From Leifsonia poae (GTDB taxonomy: Bacteria; Actinomycetota; Actinomycetes; Actinomycetales; Microbacteriaceae), in the NCBI RefSeq assembly GCF_027921845.1, contig NZ_BSEN01000009.1:38000-101999 (forward strand): 64,000 bases of DNA. Direction: 5' to 3'. The position numbers and the translations under genes were made by a program. Each line of letters begins with the position of its first letter. The first letter of the stretch is position 1. This document shows positions 7,293-15,895 of the stretch, in pieces. The notes beneath the pieces are model-generated. The model did not search any database, was not told the origin of the DNA, and saw only the letters and a list, made by a program, of their open reading frames with translations.

Positions 7293-10041
7293 TGTGAGAG
7301 GTGGAGTAGCCCGCTGGAAGCGCGGACAGCAAGCCCAAGGGGTCAAGCAAGCGGTGCACTACGCCTTCGGGGGTGTCTGCGACGCCACTCTGACAGCCAA
7401 AACAGCCGACGGCGCACTCGCCGCGGCCGGCTACGCGGATGCGGTGATGACCCGGTACATCGTCGAGAACGGCGCCATCCGCGACGACCTCCTCACGCGT
7501 TCGCAGTTGAAGGATTGGGTCGACGGCGTCGACCCGCTCACCGGTGAGCGTCGCGGGCGGGATCTGGAGTCCCCTGTTGCGGATCTGATCCTGGATGCGA
7601 CGATCAACGCACCGAAGTCGTTCTCGATCGCGGCGATGCTGGACCCGGAGTTGGCGGCCGCGTACGAGGATCTGCAGGACCGGTTGCGGGACCGAATCGT
7701 CAAGCTGTGGCAGTCCGAGCTCAACGCCCGACGCGGGAAGCAGGGAGCCATCCGTGAGGACCTCGCCCGGATCGAAGTCGTTGAGTTGCGGCACGAACGG
7801 TCGCGTTCGTTGGACCCGCACAAGCACCGTCACCTCTGGCTGAACGTCAAAGTCCAGGGTCTTGACGGGAAGTGGTCAAACGTCGACACCCGAGTCGCGT
7901 TGCGATTCCAGAACGTCATCAACGCCGAAGGCGATCTCGCCTCCCGGACCGATCCGGCGTGGATCATGGCGCTGGCATCGAAGGGCTTCACCCTGAACTC
8001 GGATGGCGAGATCGCGCAATTGCAGCACCTGGTGCGGCCGCTGTCGAAGCGGTCCGCGCAAATCGAAGCGAACAAGGCCATACATATGCGTCACTGGAAG
8101 GAGCAGCACCCCGATGAGGAGCCCTCGTCAACCGTCCTGACTCAGATAGATCAGTGGGCGTGGGCAGCCGGCCGACCCAACAAGCCGGGGCAGCTGAACG
8201 AGGACGACTGGGCCGCAGTTGTGATGGCCGAACTCCTGCAAGCCGACCTGGAACTCGGCCAACCGCGGACCGCGGTTCGGGCACCGTCGGTGGCCATCGA
8301 GGACCTCGATCTTGAGTGGCTGGCGGCGAAGGCGATCGTGGACGCGGACGCCCGGTCTACAGCGACAGGTGGACGGTTCAGCGACATGGATGTCCGGGCC
8401 GGGGCGATCCGCGCAATCGCGGCAACCGGGGTGTGCGTCAGTCGATCGGAACTCGATTCCATTGTCGACAACGTCTCAAGTCTCGCCGCGCAATCGCACA
8501 CGGTCACGCTGATAGATGCGGCGGACATCCCGCACCACATCAAGCACCGAATGGCTACCTCGACAGCCGCTCTGAAGACCGCTGTCGCTCACGGCATCGA
8601 CCTGATCTCGGTGGACGGAGAAGACAGGGCGCACAACGAAGTTGTCGCCATCGCCTCGCGCGTCGAGCCGGAGCGTGAATTGAACGACGAGCAGCTAGCG
8701 GGTGCGTCGTCTCTTGCAGGTGCCGCCAGAATCGTCTGCGTGAGCGGTGCTGCTGGGGCGGGCAAGACCACCATGCTCAAGATCGCGGGCGCCGCGCTTC
8801 GACAGAGCGGTCGAAAGATGATCATCGTCGCGCCGACAAAGAAGGCGTCTTCGGTAGCCGGCAGGGAAGCCAGCAGCGCATCATCTTCGCTACACCAGCT
8901 TCTGTACGACTACGGGTGGAGATGGAATACAAGGGGCACTGGTAGCACTGAGTGGATCAAACTAAATCCCGGAGACGCGGAAGGGGGTCCTGGACTCACC
9001 TACCGAGGACCTAAGAATGTGATTCGCCCGGGCGATCGGATCGTTGTAGACGAAGCAGGGATGCTGGAACTCGAAGCCGCCAACGCGCTTCTGGATGTTC
9101 TCGGACGAACCGGAGCAGGGATCGCGATGGTGGGTGACCAGCGCCAAGCCCTCCCGGTCGGGCACTCGGGGGCCATGGCGTTGTTCTGGCGGCGAGCGTC
9201 GCGCCGTGTCGAACTCACCACGATCCATCGCTTCCGCGATCCCGAGTGGGCACAGCTCAGCTTGCGGCTCAGGGACCCGGACAGCTCCGAAGACATGCAC
9301 GCGATCGCCGATGAGTTGATCAACGCTGGACATGTCCTTCTAACGCACAGCGATGCGGGTGCGAACGCCGCGATGGTCGATGCGTGGTTTGACGCCAATC
9401 GGCGCGGGGAAACGATTGCGCTCGTCACAGCGACGCATGCTGAATCGCAAAACATCAGTGAAGCGATCCAGGCCCGCCGACTCGCGATCGGCCAGGTTTC
9501 GACGAGACGGCAGGTCATCGGACAAGACGGGCAGGTAATCGGCGTCGGTGACATCGTACAAACGCGGCGTAACGACTCAACCGCCGGCGTCGATAATCGT
9601 CAGTCCTGGACGGTGCGGAAGATCAGGAACGACCAGGTCGTCCTGGCGGCCGTAGGCGACTCGTCCGACCTGCGGAAAGTCAGCACCTCATACGCCGCAG
9701 ACCATATGCACTTGGGTTACGCATCGACCGTCTACGGCGTGCAGGGTGAAACTACCGACAGGTCGCTGGTCGGCCCCGGGGTTGACGCGGCCGGCCTATA
9801 CGTGGGACTGACTCGAGGGCGTCAGCGCAACGACATCGTTCTGATTGCTCCGACTCCGTCCGCTGCACATGGCGAGCTAGTTGAGATGATGCGGCGGCAG
9901 CCAATCGAGGAGGCGCTTGAAAAGTCGCGGGCCGCAGCGCAGCAGGAGCTTCGCCGGGCGGCGACTCCCGATCCGTCGGCGTCCGGACCGGCCCAGATCT
10001 CACACTCAGCAAGCGGCCCCGCAGTCTCGATCCATCGCTAG
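7267..10041 (+). CDS. MobF-family conjugative relaxase/helicase (TrwC-like)
   Basis: Bifunctional relaxase that nicks the transferred strand at oriT and unwinds it. The N-terminal ~300 residues form the TrwC relaxase domain, with the metal-binding histidines in LDPHKHRHLWLNV and the family signature ATINAPKSFSIAAML. The C-terminal half is a RecD/TraI-type helicase: Walker A GAAGAGKTT, Walker B IVVDEAGML, motif III VGDQRQAL and a final YVGLTRGR motif. Start choice is uncertain: TTG 7255, ATG 7267 and GTG 7294 are in frame. The 37-bp element covering 7256-7292 argues for the last. The catalytic Tyr cannot be assigned confidently. Confidence 0.92.
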   Translation: MSAQPERVSVRGGVARWKRGQQAQGVKQAVHYAFGGVCDATLTAKTADGALAAAGYADAVMTRYIVENGAIRDDLLTRSQLKDWVDGVDPLTGERRGRDLESPVADLILDATINAPKSFSIAAMLDPELAAAYEDLQDRLRDRIVKLWQSELNARRGKQGAIREDLARIEVVELRHERSRSLDPHKHRHLWLNVKVQGLDGKWSNVDTRVALRFQNVINAEGDLASRTDPAWIMALASKGFTLNSDGEIAQLQHLVRPLSKRSAQIEANKAIHMRHWKEQHPDEEPSSTVLTQIDQWAWAAGRPNKPGQLNEDDWAAVVMAELLQADLELGQPRTAVRAPSVAIEDLDLEWLAAKAIVDADARSTATGGRFSDMDVRAGAIRAIAATGVCVSRSELDSIVDNVSSLAAQSHTVTLIDAADIPHHIKHRMATSTAALKTAVAHGIDLISVDGEDRAHNEVVAIASRVEPERELNDEQLAGASSLAGAARIVCVSGAAGAGKTTMLKIAGAALRQSGRKMIIVAPTKKASSVAGREASSASSSLHQLLYDYGWRWNTRGTGSTEWIKLNPGDAEGGPGLTYRGPKNVIRPGDRIVVDEAGMLELEAANALLDVLGRTGAGIAMVGDQRQALPVGHSGAMALFWRRASRRVELTTIHRFRDPEWAQLSLRLRDPDSSEDMHAIADELINAGHVLLTHSDAGANAAMVDAWFDANRRGETIALVTATHAESQNISEAIQARRLAIGQVSTRRQVIGQDGQVIGVGDIVQTRRNDSTAGVDNRQSWTVRKIRNDQVVLAAVGDSSDLRKVSTSYAADHMHLGYASTVYGVQGETTDRSLVGPGVDAAGLYVGLTRGRQRNDIVLIAPTPSAAHGELVEMMRRQPIEEALEKSRAAAQQELRRAATPDPSASGPAQISHSASGPAVSIHR

Positions 10042-10056
10042 CGAGGATGCGAATTG

Positions 10057-10467
10057 TCAGTTCAAGCCGTCAGCGCGCAGCTTGAAGCCAAGCGGATTTG
10101 CTCCTTCAAGCGAGCCGTCGATTGCCACGTAGCAAAACAGGGCAACGCCGAGAGCATCGGCACGCCGTTTAGCGGCGGGAAAGACGCCTCCCCGAACGAA
10201 GACCAGTGCTCGACGTCCATCGGCCGAAGAAACAAGGGCGGCATGCTCGACAAGGTCCGGCTCTAGGTTTCCGCGGTGATGGTCCACCCAAGCAACGAAC
10301 CGGCTGCTGTAAAGGTCACAAGTCTCGCGAACATGGCCAGACGCCACGACAGCGTCGGTCGCGCCGAGATAGCGCATCCAATCGCGGCACAGTTCGACTG
10401 CCCCATCGCAGGACACGCCCGATGGAATTGGGGGAGGCGGTTCGATGTCCATGACCCCAGTGTGCAT
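10057..10467 (-). CDS. Mrr-like restriction-endonuclease-fold protein, degenerate active site
   Basis: 136 residues matching the general pattern of Mrr_cat domains: CRDWMRYLGATDA helix, then CDLYSSRFVAWVDHHRG, then GRRALVFVRGG and ADALGVALFCYVAIDG ending in NPLG. In active members the second segment carries D...QVK; here that position reads WVD, so the Gln and catalytic Lys appear to be lost. It may be a DNA-binding remnant or regulator rather than a nuclease. It sits between the relaxase gene and the Qat operon, on the opposite strand. The assignment is from pattern memory. Confidence 0.55.
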   Translation of the reverse strand: MHTGVMDIEPPPPIPSGVSCDGAVELCRDWMRYLGATDAVVASGHVRETCDLYSSRFVAWVDHHRGNLEPDLVEHAALVSSADGRRALVFVRGGVFPAAKRRADALGVALFCYVAIDGSLEGANPLGFKLRADGLN

Positions 10468-10727
10468 CAGAGACCGAACTCGGGATCAACGAGCGATCCA
10501 GAAAGTCGACGACATCTTCCGGTTGATCGCGACATCCAAACTGGGGCAATCAGAAAGACCTGATGAGTCGGCCAGTAGGGCTACGCTTCAGACACCAGTA
10601 TTGGGGTGACACCAGACACCCAGGATTGCGCGGAGCTGCTTTGCCTGGCCCAGCTGGGTACGAGCGCCCGGCCAGCCGCGAGGGGGATGCAGCCATTTTG
10701 CGCGCTGGACACAGATCGGGAGTAACC

Positions 10728-12470
10728 GTGGGGGCATCGCAATACCTGTTCGACGACAATCCCGCCACGCACGACTTGACAGGTCTGAAATCGGTCGCTC
10801 AGACAATTGCGAATGTCGTTATCGACGAGCGATTTGAGACTGTGACAGTCGGCCTTAACTCTCCTTGGGGCGGAGGAAAGAGCACTGCGCTCAATCTCGT
10901 AGGTGTCGAACTAAGGACCCGACCGTCGACGGTGGTCGTTGAGATCGACCCTTGGGAGTTCGTAGACTCGGGCGATCCGCGCGGCACTCTGATTGCGCGC
11001 GTCCTGGAAGGTATCGCAGCTGAGCTACAACTTCGTGCCGATGCTGAAGACGTCAACGAGGGCAGCAAGCTCGCGTCTTTCGCGCACGAGGCGATAGATC
11101 GACTAAATGCCCTGCGAAAGAGAGTCTCCTGGAGCAAGGTAGCTCAGGTCGCCATTAAGTCGGCACTCACGCTTACGCCGGACATCTCGGGGATGGTTGA
11201 TGCACTAACTCCCGAGCCCGAAAAGGAAGCAGCCGCGAAGGGCATGCGTAGTTTTCGCGAGGACTTCGCTGCGCTACTTTCCGAGCTGCCCGACATCGCT
11301 CGAGTTGTCGTCCTAATCGACGATCTGGACCGTTCACTTCCTGACGACGTCCTTGGCGCCCTGGAAGCGATCAAACTGTTCCTCAGCGTGAAAGGGATGG
11401 CGTTCGTCATCGCTGCGGACGACGAGTTCATCAGAGAAAGCCTCCGTGATGCGCTTGACCGTAATGGTGGATCAAGAGGTCAGTTCGCGGAGCGCTACAC
11501 CGAGAAGATCGTGCAGCTTCCCTTCACTTTGCCGCGTCTCTCGTCGCAGGATGCCATTGCCTACTTGGCCGCCCTTTTCGTTCAGGCAGAGGAGGGCGAA
11601 GCCGCGGCCATTGCCGTAGCTGAACGCGCAAGTCAACGACGAGCAAACGGTGAAATTCCATACGCAGTGGTGAACGCCGTCGGAGAGATGCCTACCGAGG
11701 AGCACCTCCGCCTCGCTAATCAGATTGTGCGAGGGATGAGTAGCTCTCGACGGGAGACGCCCCGACAGCTAAAGAGATTCTTGAACAACTTCGCAGTCAG
11801 GGCTGAGATGCTCGGAGCCCAATTCGAGGGCTTTCCGATTGACGTGCTGATGAAGCTTTGGCTCCTCGAGCAAAACTATCCCCACTACTTTCGCGATCTC
11901 GTCGGGGCGAGCGCGGATGGGAGGGTCCAACTCCTTCGCGACTGGGAAGAGGGCTCTGATTCCACGCCGGCGGAGATCGTTTCGTGGGCCCAGGAAGCTC
12001 CTGCCGCGTCAGTCGCAGCTAACTGGGTCGATCGGTATGTGTCGTTCGCGACGGCCGTTGTGGCGACCCTGCAATCATCCGCTGCTCTAGACGACGCTCA
12101 GGCGGCACTGCTCGCAGAGTTGCTCGACGTATCTGAAGTGACAAGGGCTGCTGCTATCCAGCGGATGCAGGATGCGCCCGCGACGGGAGACGAGGACGTC
12201 GCTCGCCATCTCGCAACCGCGATCGTCGGAGAGCGAGAGACTGCCGCATTGCAGTCTCTGCAAGCTCTTGCCCACGCCCGTCCCGACCTCAAGCCCTGCG
12301 TGCTTGAATCACTCATGGACGACTACGTCCTGAACGCGCTCGGCGCTGAACATCTCCCCTGGCTAAGCGGACCTTTCCGCGACGTGCTTACGGTCCTACG
12401 CGATCGTGACACGACAACCGAGGACTTGAGAACCGCCATCGAAGAAGAGCTGCAGGAGGATCTGTTCTAG
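10728..12470 (+). CDS. qatA: QatA: KAP-family P-loop ATPase of the Qat antiphage system
   Basis: First gene of the QatABCD defence operon, 580 residues from the chosen GTG. KAP NTPase features: Walker A NSPWGGGKST at about residues 44-53, the family's DPWEF motif shortly after, and Walker B VVLIDDLDRS. A long helical C-terminal half follows. GTG 10728 is preferred over an earlier ATG (10563) because GGGAG lies 5 bases upstream and the extra N-terminal residues resemble no KAP protein. There are no membrane helices in the KAP insertion region. The stop TAG shares its last base with the GTG of qatB. Confidence 0.88.
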   Translation: MGASQYLFDDNPATHDLTGLKSVAQTIANVVIDERFETVTVGLNSPWGGGKSTALNLVGVELRTRPSTVVVEIDPWEFVDSGDPRGTLIARVLEGIAAELQLRADAEDVNEGSKLASFAHEAIDRLNALRKRVSWSKVAQVAIKSALTLTPDISGMVDALTPEPEKEAAAKGMRSFREDFAALLSELPDIARVVVLIDDLDRSLPDDVLGALEAIKLFLSVKGMAFVIAADDEFIRESLRDALDRNGGSRGQFAERYTEKIVQLPFTLPRLSSQDAIAYLAALFVQAEEGEAAAIAVAERASQRRANGEIPYAVVNAVGEMPTEEHLRLANQIVRGMSSSRRETPRQLKRFLNNFAVRAEMLGAQFEGFPIDVLMKLWLLEQNYPHYFRDLVGASADGRVQLLRDWEEGSDSTPAEIVSWAQEAPAASVAANWVDRYVSFATAVVATLQSSAALDDAQAALLAELLDVSEVTRAAAIQRMQDAPATGDEDVARHLATAIVGERETAALQSLQALAHARPDLKPCVLESLMDDYVLNALGAEHLPWLSGPFRDVLTVLRDRDTTTEDLRTAIEEELQEDLF

Positions 12471-13228
12471 TGGGTACTTCTGGGGCGTTTGGCGGTTCGG
12501 GCGCGTGGTCGGACACAGTCGATTCGCTTTATGACGTAGCTGACAGTCTGGGATCCGAGACAAACGCAACGATCTCAGCACCCGCGATGGCGACACTTGG
12601 AAGGTCGTTGGCGCGAGGCGACCGCCGCGGCAAGTCGTACGACGTCGGCGATCTAATTGGGTCACGACGAGTCCATGGCGCATCGAGTTCCGGCGATGGC
12701 AGAGATAGCAGCGGAGCCCCCTTTACTAGAGAGGCTGCCCGCGGTTCGCTGGTCCTCGACGCCCTTGCGTCGATTGAGAGTGGTGAAATACCGCACCTCG
12801 TGGAATACGGCGTCGACTTTTCGTCGCTCGAGGGGCTCAGCGGCTTAAAACTGCTGACCGAGCTCATTGGACTGATTCTCGGTCCTCCTTCTCACCCGGA
12901 CGACGTCGCGCTCCAGCAAGCTTTGATGGCCACCATGCGGTCAGCCGAGAGAGAAGCCGGAGGAACACTTGCTGAAACCATTGGACGGTTCGTGAGCGAA
13001 CTCGCCTGGCGGCGGACAGTGGTTCAGCTAACAACTAGCCAACGTCGTGTCTCAGCCCTCGGAACCTCAATGCGGCGCCTGGAACAGCGCGTCCGAACGT
13101 ACATCAGCGGCAAGGTCCAGCAGGTAAACGGGCAACTCATGAATGCGACGCCGCAGAACGTCGCTGATTTCGCATCCAAGCTAGCCGCAAAAGCCTGCCG
13201 ATTGTTCGGCCGAGGAGACGACAAATGA
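12470..13228 (+). CDS. qatB: QatB: Qat system protein with Met-Gly N-terminus
   Basis: 252 residues, starting Met-Gly-Thr-Ser-Gly from a GTG that overlaps the qatA stop by one base. The N-terminal third is Gly/Ser rich and looks disordered (TSGAFGGSGAW). The middle and C-terminal parts are helical (GSLVLDALASIESGE, ETIGRFVSELAWRRTVV). QatB has no catalytic signature and is recognised mainly by position between the KAP ATPase and the QueC-like gene. The exposed Gly2 is notable because QueC-like enzymes of related defence systems modify N-terminal glycines. It overlaps qatC by four bases (ATGA). Confidence 0.8.
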   Translation: MGTSGAFGGSGAWSDTVDSLYDVADSLGSETNATISAPAMATLGRSLARGDRRGKSYDVGDLIGSRRVHGASSSGDGRDSSGAPFTREAARGSLVLDALASIESGEIPHLVEYGVDFSSLEGLSGLKLLTELIGLILGPPSHPDDVALQQALMATMRSAEREAGGTLAETIGRFVSELAWRRTVVQLTTSQRRVSALGTSMRRLEQRVRTYISGKVQQVNGQLMNATPQNVADFASKLAAKACRLFGRGDDK

Positions 13229-14487
13229 CGAGCCATGCAATCGCGGTTCTCCCAGCGGGATTCGAAGTTGACGCAGACGAGATCACCCTCGTCTGGCCGC
13301 GCAACGGCGAATCCAAGACGAACGTGATCTCGACGTTGAACTGGGACCTTGAAGAATTTGCCGCGGGCGGTTCCGCAGCTCGAGATTTCTATAGAATCGC
13401 CGCGGCCGCCTATCTCGCGGACAGCGCGGTAGCAAAGCCAGCGGTTTCGCTTCACAGGGAGCTTCGAGTCACCACGTTCGTTGAGGACACTCAGCCGTGG
13501 GAGACAGGCGCTCTAACCGACCTTGCTGAGTTGCTGCATTGGCTAACGGGCGACACATGGAGATTCACACTGAAGTCGGCGGATGCAAACCTTGCGCTTC
13601 AGGTCAGCGAGCCGGCCGACCGAATTCAGCTGCTCTCCGGAGGGCTGGATTCGCTTTGCGGAGCCGCAATCGGCCTCCGAGATAAGACAAGTATTCGATT
13701 CGTCGGGCACCGCGATGCATCGCGTGCAGTTCGTCATGCCCAGCGACTCATTGACGTGGCGGTTGGGGACGCACCTTACGATCGCTATGAGTTCTATCTT
13801 CGCGAGACATCACGCCGCAAGAATCATGGTCCCCGATCGCGATCGCTAATGTTCATGGCTCTCGGGACTTTGTCGGCGCGATCTCACGGCGCAAGATGCC
13901 TTTGGGTGCCGGAGAACGGATTCACGAGCATCAATCCGCCGCTGGACGCCGGCCGGGGCGGAACTCTGACGACTCGATCAACTCATCCATTTACGTTTCT
14001 TCTCGTGTCCAGACTCTTGGAAAAGTTGGGTATCGACGTCGAAATCACTAACCCCTTCACATCGATGACCAAGGGCGAGCTTGTCTCCGCGGCTCTTCCA
14101 GACCTTTCGACCGCCTCGTACGCGGATGCCCTCAGGGCTTCCTTCTCGTGCGCCAAAGGTGGCACCCAGTTCTATGGGGGCGACTCGAACCATAATTGCG
14201 GATTGTGCGTAGCGTGCGCAGTTAGGCGAGGAGCGTTCCTGGGCGCGGGCCTCGATGATCCAAGCGACTATGACTGCGAGGTCCTGACCGGAGATGCCCT
14301 TGAGGGACTACTCAAGCAACGATGGCGAGATGTCGTAAGCATTCGCGAGGCTGCAGAATTCGGGATCCCGGAAGAGCTTGTGCTGTCCTCCGCTCGTTGG
14401 CCACTCGAGACTGATTTCGCGGCCGTCATGGACCTCGTGCGGCGTGGACTATCGGAGATCGGAAATGTTCAACTTCCCGCCCCTTGA
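13225..14487 (+). CDS. qatC: QatC: QueC-like ATP-pyrophosphatase of the Qat system
   Basis: 420 residues. The N-terminal ~130 residues are Qat-specific. The rest is a QueC/PP-loop domain with the ATP loop LSGGLDS at about 137-143 and a zinc site formed by Cys309 and the CGLCVAC cluster (Cys325, 328, 331). QueC makes preQ0 from carboxydeazaguanine. In Qat the homologue is thought to act on a protein partner or a deazapurine rather than in queuosine synthesis; no other queuosine gene is nearby, which fits. It overlaps both qatB (4 bases) and qatD (23 bases), indicating tight translational coupling. Confidence 0.88.
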   Translation: MTSHAIAVLPAGFEVDADEITLVWPRNGESKTNVISTLNWDLEEFAAGGSAARDFYRIAAAAYLADSAVAKPAVSLHRELRVTTFVEDTQPWETGALTDLAELLHWLTGDTWRFTLKSADANLALQVSEPADRIQLLSGGLDSLCGAAIGLRDKTSIRFVGHRDASRAVRHAQRLIDVAVGDAPYDRYEFYLRETSRRKNHGPRSRSLMFMALGTLSARSHGARCLWVPENGFTSINPPLDAGRGGTLTTRSTHPFTFLLVSRLLEKLGIDVEITNPFTSMTKGELVSAALPDLSTASYADALRASFSCAKGGTQFYGGDSNHNCGLCVACAVRRGAFLGAGLDDPSDYDCEVLTGDALEGLLKQRWRDVVSIREAAEFGIPEELVLSSARWPLETDFAAVMDLVRRGLSEIGNVQLPAP

Positions 14488-15211
14488 TTGCCACGCGCAT
14501 ATTGCGCATGACGTGACGGACGCTCAGGTGAAAACCCTTGAAGGCGCCAAAATCTTCGCGATGACGCGATCTCTCAACGAATTTCAGGCAGCCATCCGCA
14601 ATCGGCAGTCTGGGCTGCTCTGGGCAGTTGGCACGCACCCGCGCGTGATGTCATCTATGGAGCAATGGTCGGAGGATCGCTTCAGCCAGCTGGCAAAGCA
14701 GACTCCTCTAATTGGCGAGGTCGGCCTCGATAGACGCGGTGACTTAGAAGCTCAAACCCGCATCTTTCGCCAGGTCCTCACGAATACCGACGCATCGCTC
14801 ATCTCGGTTCATTCGACTGGGCGTACTCGCCAGGTGGTCGACGCAATCGAACAGAATCGGCATCCGGGGATCATCCTTCATTGGTTCCTCGGCGACTCGG
14901 AAGACGTCTCTCGCGCTACGGCGATGGGGTGCTACTTCTCCGTTAATTCCGCGATGTCGGATGCACAGCTGACAGCGCTGCCCCTTGACCGCGTACTACC
15001 CGAAACGGACTTTCCGTCTTCTCGCGCACGAACAGGGGCACGAATGCCGGGCGATATACGCGCGTTGGAGCAATCGGTAGCTCGACTGACCCGAAGGGGC
15101 GTTGGCGATGTGCGGAGAATTTGGTACCGCAACCTTCGAAGGTTGTCTGGACAGGCAGAAGTTCTTCATCGGTTGCCGATAGATCTGACCGAACCCCTGG
15201 AGATGGCGTAG
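14465..15211 (+). CDS. qatD: QatD: TatD-like metal-dependent DNase of the Qat system
   Basis: 248 residues from an ATG that overlaps the end of qatC, preceded by a GGAGATCGG ribosome binding site. The TatD metal ligands are all in place: His10 and His12 (DCHAHI), Glu in GEVGLD, His in SVHSTGRT, His in ILHWFLG and Asp in ETDFP. It is predicted to be an active nuclease, the likely effector arm of the system. A longer frame from 14378 exists but lacks a ribosome binding site. Confidence 0.88.
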   Translation: MFNFPPLDCHAHIAHDVTDAQVKTLEGAKIFAMTRSLNEFQAAIRNRQSGLLWAVGTHPRVMSSMEQWSEDRFSQLAKQTPLIGEVGLDRRGDLEAQTRIFRQVLTNTDASLISVHSTGRTRQVVDAIEQNRHPGIILHWFLGDSEDVSRATAMGCYFSVNSAMSDAQLTALPLDRVLPETDFPSSRARTGARMPGDIRALEQSVARLTRRGVGDVRRIWYRNLRRLSGQAEVLHRLPIDLTEPLEMA

Positions 15212-15293
15212 GGACTCTCGCGGAGTTGCCTCTCTCAAGTAAACCGAGCAGGTGGAGATCGTCGAGATCATGTCGGCATCTCCCTAAAGCGCG

Positions 15294-15327
15294 TCTGGTG
15301 GGGACGACGTCGGTCGGCCCCACCAGA
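15294..15327. terminator. Hairpin between convergent qatD and ssb
   Basis: Perfect 10-bp stem TCTGGTGGGG / CCCCACCAGA with a 14-base loop, located 83 bases after the qatD stop and 10 bases after the ssb stop. It has no long U-run but is well placed to serve both strands. Confidence 0.55.
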
Positions 15328-15336
15328 TGGCAATGT

Positions 15337-15783
15337 CTACGCAAGCACGGCGGACGGATCCTGGGTTGTCCGCCCGTCGAAACTGGGCCCGGTAGCCGAT
15401 GCGGCCGGGCCGTCAGCTTTTGGGGCGCGTCGGGTGACCTCCGCGGTGGCGTAGCGGAGGGAGGGGCCGACGCTATCGGCAACGACTTCGGTAGCGGCTC
15501 GGGGTTCGCCGGTGGCCTGGTCGGTCCAGTGGCGGAACTCGAGGTTGCCATTGACGATGACGGTGTCGCCTTTTGCAAGGCTGGCGCGGACGTTCTCGGC
15601 GGTGCGGCCGAAGACGGTAGTGCGGTGGTACTGGGTGTCGCCGTCGACCCACTTGCCGTCTTCCAGCTTGCGGTCGGTGACGGCGACGGTGAACTTGGCG
15701 AACTTGGTGCCGTTCTGTGATTCGCCGTAGTCGGGGTCGGCGACGAGGTTGCCTTCGATGCTGATCGGGACTCGTGTGCTCAT
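15337..15783 (-). CDS. ssb: Single-stranded DNA-binding protein (ICE-encoded)
   Basis: 148 residues with an OB-fold of the bacterial SSB type: ISIEGNLVADPDYG, KFAKFTVAVTDRK, QYHRTTVFGRTAENV and GDTVIVNGNLEFRHW. The C-terminal tail ends DPSAVLA rather than the acidic DDDIPF tip of chromosomal SSBs, so it may not recruit the usual partners. It probably protects the transferred strand in donor or recipient. The gene has its own copy of the 37-bp ICE element 47 bases upstream. Confidence 0.9.
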   Translation of the reverse strand: MSTRVPISIEGNLVADPDYGESQNGTKFAKFTVAVTDRKLEDGKWVDGDTQYHRTTVFGRTAENVRASLAKGDTVIVNGNLEFRHWTDQATGEPRAATEVVADSVGPSLRYATAEVTRRAPKADGPAASATGPSFDGRTTQDPSAVLA

Positions 15784-15830
15784 CGTTCTCTTCCTTTCGA
15801 TTGTGCGGCCTTTTCGTCGGGTCGCTTTCG

Positions 15831-15867
15831 CTTACACGTTCCGGTTGGGCTTGGGAAAATGCGCGCT
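15831..15867 (-). promoter_or_regulatory. ICE 37-bp conserved element, copy 2 (ssb)
   Basis: On the minus strand: left block AGCGCGCATTTT (diverged), then eight to nine bases, then AACCGGAACGTGTAAG, identical to copy 1. The spacing between GCGCGC and AACCGG is 20 bases start to start, as in the other copies. It lies 47 bases upstream of the ssb ATG. Confidence 0.6.
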
Positions 15868-15895
15868 GGTGGCGCGCAAACCTCGGATCCCGTGG

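Noticed and set aside
10563..10727. Longer N-terminus of QatA
   Set aside because: Random-looking residues and no ribosome binding site; GTG 10728 has GGGAG 5 bases upstream.
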